In this document: one piece after another, positions 57,931 through 64,000 of the stretch | How positions within the stretch are numbered: position 1 is the stretch's first letter | Layout of the letters: each line of letters begins with the position of its first letter | Assembly: GCF_041260155.1 (NCBI RefSeq) | Contig: NC_091933.1 | Location: forward strand, 28,583,433 to 28,647,432 | Source of the DNA: Ptychodera flava | Taxonomy: Eukaryota; Hemichordata; Enteropneusta; Ptychoderidae | DNA length: 64,000 nucleotides | Reading direction: 5' to 3' | Program-made: the position numbers and the translations under genes | The notes under the pieces: model-generated | The model's input: only the letters and a program-made list of their open reading frames with translations | Database searches by the model: none | What the model was told of the DNA's origin: nothing

Positions 57931-58750
57931 CGTCTTTCATTGAAAAGATTGCCAATTGAGAGGGATTATAATATTGATGCTCACAACTTGAAGACTGTTT
58001 ATAGTTACAGTGACCTAGGCGTGATACTAGACACAAAGTTAACTTTTTCAACTCACGTTGTTTCCATTGTCACTGATGCTCGAAGACTACTTGGCATGTT
58101 AAAAAGGTTTGGCAAAAGGTTGTCGGTGGATGCATTGCTCGTGGTTTACAAAACGTTCATTAAAACTAAACTCGAGTATGCATCAGTTGTTTGGAACAGC
58201 ATTGACAAAGTGTACTCAGACAAACTAGAAGCTGTACAGCGTAACTTTGTTAAATATTTGTGTTATCTTGTAAAAGTAAGGTTTGATGATTATTCATATG
58301 ATGATCTGTGTGTTATGTTTAATTTGTCAATGCTGTCTAAAAGGCGCACTTATTTTGACCTTGTTTTTCTTCACAAATCAATTAATACCCTTCTTGATTG
58401 CCAACCAATTTTTAATTTACACATTCCTGGGCGATCAACTAAAAGGACATTTTATGAACCTGGTGGTAGAATTAAATTTACTAGCAATTCACTTTTTAAT
58501 CGCATTCCAAAGCTATATAATAGTTTTTATCAATGTCTGCCAATTTTTAATATTTCTGTTTCGAGTTTTAAAAGAAAAGCTAAAAGCGTTTGTTTTTGAT
58601 TTTTTACTTTGTCCTCGTTGTGCATGTCATTTGTTTTAACTAGCTTTCTTGTCCTGTAACATCATGTTATTTGTTTTTTTACTAAAATCCTCCTGTAAGT
58701 GCGGATGTATATGGTTTTTAACTGTATCATATCTGTGTTGGAGTTCGAAA

Positions 58751-58783
<33 letters not shown>
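57931..58783 (+). mobile_element. 5'-truncated non-LTR retrotransposon (Jockey/CR1-like), copy A
   Basis: About 219 codons of the reverse-transcriptase C-terminal region are open to a stop at 58597. Landmarks in order: SDLGVILDTKLTFSTHV (residues 24-40 of the frame from 57940), YKTFIKTKLEYASVVWN (70-86), LEAVQRNFVKYL (95-106), and CVMFNLSMLSKRR...DLVFLHKSIN. These are the conserved thumb/C-terminal motifs of Jockey/CR1-type LINEs. The 3' UTR contains TGTATATGGTTTTTAACTG and ends in (AAAT)n, typical of such tails. The fingers/palm and endonuclease are absent (5' truncation). Same family and strand as 24833-25045. Confidence 0.85.

Positions 58784-58835
<52 letters not shown>
58750..58835. repeat. 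(AAAT)n LINE tail followed by (TA)n
   Basis: About 35 bp of AAATAAAT merge into 50 bp of alternating TA, probably grown from the LINE tail. Confidence 0.9.
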
Positions 58836-58837
<2 letters not shown>

Positions 58838-58877
58838 TATGCGGGTCAGTTTTAAGAAAGAAAACAACACTACTGAA

Positions 58878-58932
58878 GTCATTCATTCTCTCGTTCATTC
58901 ATTCATTCATTCCTTCTCTCGTCCATTCATCA
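58878..58932. repeat. (CATT)n-like microsatellite
   Basis: TTCATTCATTCATTCATTCC plus diverged units. Confidence 0.85.
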
Positions 58933-60461
58933 AAACGTTCCTTCTCAAACCAATTCAAGGACATATGCATGATTTTATCCAACCAGTTGCCAAACGATAA
59001 CACCAGCAAGCACAGAAGACAAAAAGTAATAACCAAGCGATTTGAGTCATTCTATAGTCATGACTATTTGAAAGCTCTTTATAAAATGTCATCTTTAACG
59101 TGTTAAAAATTCGAGACAATGCAGGTGGCAAATTAATTCCCTGCTGGCAACGACTCACACTCAACTTACACTCAGACAAAAAGATTACGGCGACACCACT
59201 ATTGTGATACATATTCTCGCGTGACTTCGACATTATATGCGAAACACTCACTCAGAAAACACGTTGTTCCTCAGAACCTCCACAGTTCTGTAATATCGAT
59301 AGGAGTTCATTAACGGAAGATACCCGGCTAGAGCTACGACTCTCCTACTGAATATCCTAATCCTGACTATTTAACCTCCATTTTGATGAATTTTCCAATT
59401 TTTCGATTCGTTTGAGAAATTCAGTACTTCATTCTTCTGCCAGTATCATGCAGAAACGTTCCATGTTCAACATTATTTGAGTCTGTGTGTAATGTGCGAT
59501 GTTATTGTTGATAAATTCTAACTGGAAATCATCAACATCAACGATAATAGTTTGTATTTCAGCCTACAATAAGAGAGAAGAACAAGAAAATAAATCGAAC
59601 ACAAACAAACAGAGTACTAAAATGTTAATCAATGCCCTTTCACTTGTCAAGAACAGGTACAAAGGAGACAGTTCAACAGTACTGTAGTGGCTTTACTGTG
59701 ACCGTGTCTGAAGTACACATACAACAGATCGGCAAAAATCGACTCGGGAATCTTTCTGCCGTTATCTGGGAAGCCGTTCCTTCCTGGCGTCTTTTGAGAT
59801 GCCATATGATATATGATATACCAATACTTTTCAATCCAAAATATGTCAGATTTTATTGATATGATCAAAATGAGATACTGTAAGAAGATATCAAAGGTTC
59901 GGCGAGCAGACCTTGAACGCTTTCTGGGTCATATTGAGACTGTGGGTACATGTAGTGCAACTAACTTAATCCTAATCTCTATATGACACCAGAAAATCCA
60001 AGCAATAACTTCGATTCAAATATCAGATAATCACACCGTTGTTTGGAATGATGTCATAAATCTGCTGTTAAAATGCATCAGAGATACATAAGGTAGTTTT
60101 CTTACTCTGCCCGGACCAATCACTTTCCGGGATCCCTTGAACAATGTGAGGAAGTAATACATATAAGCCAATCAGTCAGAACGGTTACGCTTTAAACAAA
60201 TATTGTGAATACAACCAAAATGACGGCATTTATCACAATTTGACAATAGCTGCAATGGAGTACTTGCTATCATAACCGAATCTTATTTGTATCACAACGC
60301 TGGGTTTGAGAAATTTATTCACCGATATGAATTACAGATTGAAACTTCCATAGCAGGTGTCCAATATTTAAGTTCACGAAATTGTTCAACATCAGAAATT
60401 ATATCATACCAGTATTGATTGCGCAAATACAGCGATCTGATTGGTAGAGACGTGAAAAGAA
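58933..60461. other. No recognised gene
   Basis: A minus-strand frame near 58995-59063 encodes a short hydrophobic segment (MTQIAWLLLFVFCACWCY), signal-peptide-like. No donor in the required phase follows, so it is not joined to the prokineticin exon. Confidence 0.3.
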
Positions 60462-60488
60462 CCGTGGTATATTCGCGATATACCACGG
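60462..60488. repeat. 27-bp perfect palindrome
   Basis: CCGTGGTATAT, a 5-base TCGCG loop, then ATATACCACGG. ATCGTGGTATACCA recurs at 60681, inside the next palindrome. Confidence 0.85.
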
Positions 60489-60578
60489 CTTACATACGCG
60501 CGAGCTCTCGGCTTGAGCAAAAATCCGTTTTTGACGTTCCACGCTAGAATTTCAATATACTGTTATGATATAATATCA

Positions 60579-60713
60579 ATAAATCACACCCAGCAGCAGT
60601 ATAAAACTCGGTTTTGACCGATTCACTTCATATATGCACTCGCTATCGCTCGTGCATATATGTCGTGGACTGGTCAAAATATCGTGGTATACCATCGCTG
60701 GGTGTGCTTTATT
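60579..60713. repeat. 135-bp imperfect palindrome
   Basis: AATAAATCACACCCAGC pairs with GCTGGGTGTGCTTTATT. The inner arms CATATATGCAC / GTGCATATATG surround TCGCTATCGCTC. With the 60462 palindrome it may be a foldback MITE family. Confidence 0.75.
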
Positions 60714-62833
60714 GCTTGATTCCTTCGTCTTGAATCGATACCCTGAGAGTTATCACGCGCCATGAACACTATTACCACTCCCCCTCTGTGTTCATGGATA
60801 CCCTGTTTGATTTCAACTTAAAATCAAGGGTAAATTGAGATCACGACAACATAAGCTCTTTTTAAGTATTCTCAACTATCATTTTATCGAAGTAAAGATT
60901 TAAAATCACCTATTAACAAACTAAATATCACTGCTAACAAAGTCATAGGATACGAGAAGGGTAAACGTTGAATATTCTGTGACCTTCGCTAGTTGTAAAG
61001 TCGTTCACGTACTGCTTCTCAACCATATTCCATATCATGATTCCAATTTTCGATCACAATACGAAGAAATGAAAATGGACCTGCCAAAATACAACTGAAG
61101 TTATCTTTCCGTAGTCGCAAATCCACCAATCATTACGGTTTGCTTCCTACATGTAAAAAATTGAGACTTCAGTAAAATCGAACAACAAGTAATTTGAATG
61201 CACATATGAATTGGATAATACGAAAAAATAAACTAAACCTCTCTGGAGGTGGATTGCTTTGGAACTCAAGCGCATATTTTCAGTTGTCGCGGTTAGTTTT
61301 CGGTTCATGGAACTTGAAATGCACGACTAGCTAACACTGATAGACTAGATGGCTGACCAACAAGCGATGTATTGTGTTTACACGGAAGTTTCCGGATTTT
61401 CTGTCGATGTAATCAAAAAGTGCACACCCAACCCAAATGAACGTTCTCATGTACCAGAGAAGTCTTCGTACCATTAGATTACACGGTTTACGCGTTGCTA
61501 TAGCACACTCCCCCCCCAGTGCAGTTTGTAACATAGTGTAAGTAATACCTATCGTGGTGTGGTGTCTCACATCGATGGCTTGTAATCAATGGATGCACTT
61601 TCTCCGCAATGAGTGTTTGATGCTATAAACAATATCCCAGCTCTCCCTTTACTTATCAGCAGATAAATCTCCGAAGTATTTATCATTCATCATGTGCTTA
61701 CGAAGAGAGGATTATTCTAGTCGGATTGTACTAGAATCATGAATGTACTTTTTAGGCAGCTCAACTTTCCGTCTCTTTGACTGGCTGTCTCTTCTTTTAA
61801 CCACCGTTTTAGACAAACAATGCACCTAATATCTCTTTAACACTTTCGCTTTTACGTGTTTTCACCCACTTTTATCACTACCAAGGGAAATGTACCTGTT
61901 TACACCAAATATTTGTAATTCTTCAATGATTCTGAAATCTATGCCAGTGGATCGTTCATGAAAACACATATTTTAATATTATATATCACAGAATCGTTTT
62001 GGTATCCAAAACAGCCGCAGGTTACACACTTCTTCACTCTCAAACGTATTTTACTGAATATTTTATTTACGACAGCCGATGCTGGTTTATTTTCCATATC
62101 ATTAAGGTGAAGTTGTTTCGTACATCACTCTCCCGTCGTAACCTATGAGTGTCTTCCACGATTTTAAAAACCGCCTGTCAATGTAAATAAACGCATATTT
62201 CTAAATGGCGGTCCGTGTTTGTAATAGTGTCGTGCAGTGTACGCTCTATATTTTGCTAGAAATGTGACTGTAGGGCCATACTCCTATCACGTGTCATAAA
62301 AACCTCTATTCTTATGCATCTGTAGGGCAGTAGCTAAAAACATTCAGATTAAATTTTTGACCACTTTTTTTCTACTTTCAATTATGTTTTACAGTTCATC
62401 TTTCCCCGGGCATTATCTCTTTCTGTACCTCATGTAATTTCCTGTGAGTTTAAAACTGCATCTGAATAAGGTTTACCAAACACAGCTGTCTTGAACTTCC
62501 CTCACAGATCCAATGCAAAGGTTTTAAACATGATCTAGATTGGAACTGCGACTTTGAGTTAAGTGTACGGAGACCCTTACTCTTCACCGTAATTGAAGTA
62601 ATAACAGAAATCTCATAAATACATAAATATTCCACGGTTAAGAAGAATTTTAGCGAGTTGGCGCTAAATTCGAGGGCTAGATTGTACACCTGCGACAGAC
62701 AGAAGTTGTCAATGGCATTAAAGAGCGATATTCTCGACCTTTGTGACGACCACCGCTGAGGTTTATTTGGTCATGTAATGAAATGGGTTAATTACTTTCA
62801 TATGCTATCCCGTACCAATACAGATGCACCCTG
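60714..62833. other. ~2.1 kb with nothing recognised
   Basis: No conserved exon, TIR pair or tandem array noticed. Confidence 0.4.
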
Positions 62834-63053
62834 TTTGTCTGTCTGTCTGTCCGTCCGTCTGTCTGTGTGTCTGTCTGTCTGTCTGTGTCTGTATGTCTGT
62901 ATGTCTGTGCCTGTCTCAGTCTTTGCACGTCTCTGTCTGTGTCCGTCTCCGTCTGTATGTCTATCCCTGTCTCTGTCTGTCAGTCAGTCAGTCTGTCTCT
63001 GTCTGTCTGTCCGCTCTGTCTGTCTGTCTGTCTGTCTATCTGTCTTTCTCTCA
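62834..63053. repeat. (CTGT)n microsatellite with variants
   Basis: About 220 bp of GTCTGTCTGTCTGTC with CCGTC, ATGTC and CAGTC variants. The long open frames through it are repeat artefacts. Confidence 0.95.
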
Positions 63054-63879
63054 TATGTCGCTGTTAGGGTTAGCCTGGGTATCACTGTCGCATGTTTTAT
63101 TCTGCGTGACCTGATAGAATGATCGTCATCCTTTCTTTCCTGCCATTGGACACATCTATCGGCATTCATCGTAAATCCATGTAAAAGATGCACATCCACT
63201 ATGACACGCAATACATTCTGTATGATTCATATCACTGTTAATAAATGATGAATGGTTTTTGCAACCTATAGTTATTGTGAGAGGGTACGTTTAACCAGTG
63301 AACTGTAAATCATGAAAGGTGAAACAGAAATTTTATGTTTTCCATAACTACACTTATTTTCCCTTTGTTTGCAGCCATCAGGTCGATTTCCGTTATTTTC
63401 GTTCTTTTCTCATTGGGCTAGTCCAACGACAAAATATAGTCTTACCTTCACCAGATTGGTCGTTGATTTTTAAAAATGTAAACTAACCAAGTGACTAATT
63501 TAGAAAATTAACTCATTTATAGCATTCAGCGAATATTTCGTTGTGCAAAAACTTTCCATGTCTCTCCGGATCCATGGTGGAAGGGTAAATATATTCATAT
63601 TCGATTTCACGAGCTTGAAACTAATATAATTATCGCGTTTTAAACAAAGATGGAGAAGCGAAGGAGGTGGTCGTAATGCGGGATTAGAGACGATGAAAAG
63701 ATTAATTATGTATGTTTGACAAACAGCTGATCCGCGGTTCACGCGACTTGAAAATGTTGTCATGATAGTAGGCCTTGTACCATCGTTGAGTAAAATTTGC
63801 GAATAATAGTAACTTTTAGATCCAAGTACGTGTAGTAAATGAAAGAACATATTTCAAAAATAATTCAATAGGCACTTAC
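63054..63879. other. Probable first intron of the gene starting at 63975
   Basis: No second exon was recognised on the minus strand in this interval. Confidence 0.3.
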
Positions 63880-63975
63880 CACAAATTTAGGGAAACGCCG
63901 ATCTCTTTGCATCTCGTTCGATGTGTTTGGCACCTCACCGAATAGCTGTAAAGCCCTGTCGTTACTCGCTGCCAT
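63880..63975 (-). CDS. First coding exon of an unidentified gene
   Basis: ATG at 63973-63975 opens 32 codons beginning MAASNDRALQLFGEV and ending RRFPKFV, followed in phase 0 by a perfect donor GTAAGT (63874-63879). The composition looks like normal soluble protein, without a signal peptide or membrane segment. An upstream ATG at 63998-64000 starts a 12-codon frame in another phase that overlaps the start, a possible translational brake. Downstream exons should lie at lower coordinates, possibly beyond the prokineticin-like exon, but I could not identify any. The family is unknown. The alternative is a chance frame ahead of a cryptic donor. Confidence 0.55.
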
Positions 63976-64000
63976 CGAATTTGAAAAGATTGCAAAGCAT

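Noticed and set aside
58955..59251. Signal-peptide-like segment as exon 1 of the prokineticin-like gene
   Set aside because: Available GT donors after the hydrophobic stretch are in phase 1 or 2, while the 55064 acceptor needs phase 0, and a LINE lies between them.
62778..63211. Cysteine/serine/valine-rich frames on both strands
   Set aside because: Artefact of the (CTGT)n microsatellite.

Overview
This is a window of animal nuclear DNA. The evidence is split genes with GT-AG introns, AATAAA poly(A) signals, non-LTR retrotransposon remnants, very many short inverted-repeat transposons, and interstitial CCCTAA arrays (the TTAGGG telomere type). Nothing in it is bacterial, viral or organellar. 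The gene content (a ucpB-like mitochondrial carrier, an intronless condensation-type acyltransferase, a prokineticin-like exon) and the repeat style suggest a marine invertebrate, perhaps an invertebrate deuterostome. I cannot name the species.

There are four gene-level features. (1) 8520-10052 (+) is an intact 510-codon acyltransferase of the condensation/alcohol-acetyltransferase fold with an N-terminal membrane anchor. (2) 16407-38223 (-) is a complete six-exon mitochondrial carrier (SLC25/UCP family). Its junctions join in phase to 310 codons and all three carrier signatures are present. (3) 54831-55064 (-) is the C-terminal exon of a secreted ten-cysteine peptide with prokineticin/AVIT-like cysteine spacing. 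(4) 63880-63975 (-) is the first coding exon of an unidentified gene. No operon-like or pathway link between them is visible.

Most of the rest is transposon-derived. Left part (1-8312): telomere-like repeats, a 101-bp palindrome, a frameshifted LINE ORF1 fragment and three terminal-inverted-repeat (TIR) elements, one with two perfect DR1 nuclear-receptor sites. Middle (10-38 kb): the carrier gene, whose introns hold a TTAA-target MITE, two LINE/TIR insertions and two copies of a 1.6-kb element built of ~150-bp tandem repeats plus an ACGG/ACGC microsatellite.

The most striking object is in the 13.7-kb intron 1. A ~6.1-kb foldback transposon (26849-32923) has 10-11 bp target duplications and long inverted arms carrying a 136-bp tandem repeat. 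One ~150-bp-repeat element sits in its core. A 1.7-kb PIF/Harbinger-like element sits in its right arm, and the left arm preserves the empty site exactly.

Right part (38-64 kb): more TIR elements, including one of 705 bp with perfect 32-bp TIRs and a 7-bp direct repeat, three further TTAA-target MITEs, minisatellites, long TA tracts, and a 5'-truncated LINE with 219 codons of reverse-transcriptase C-terminus. No tRNA, rRNA or CRISPR was recognised.
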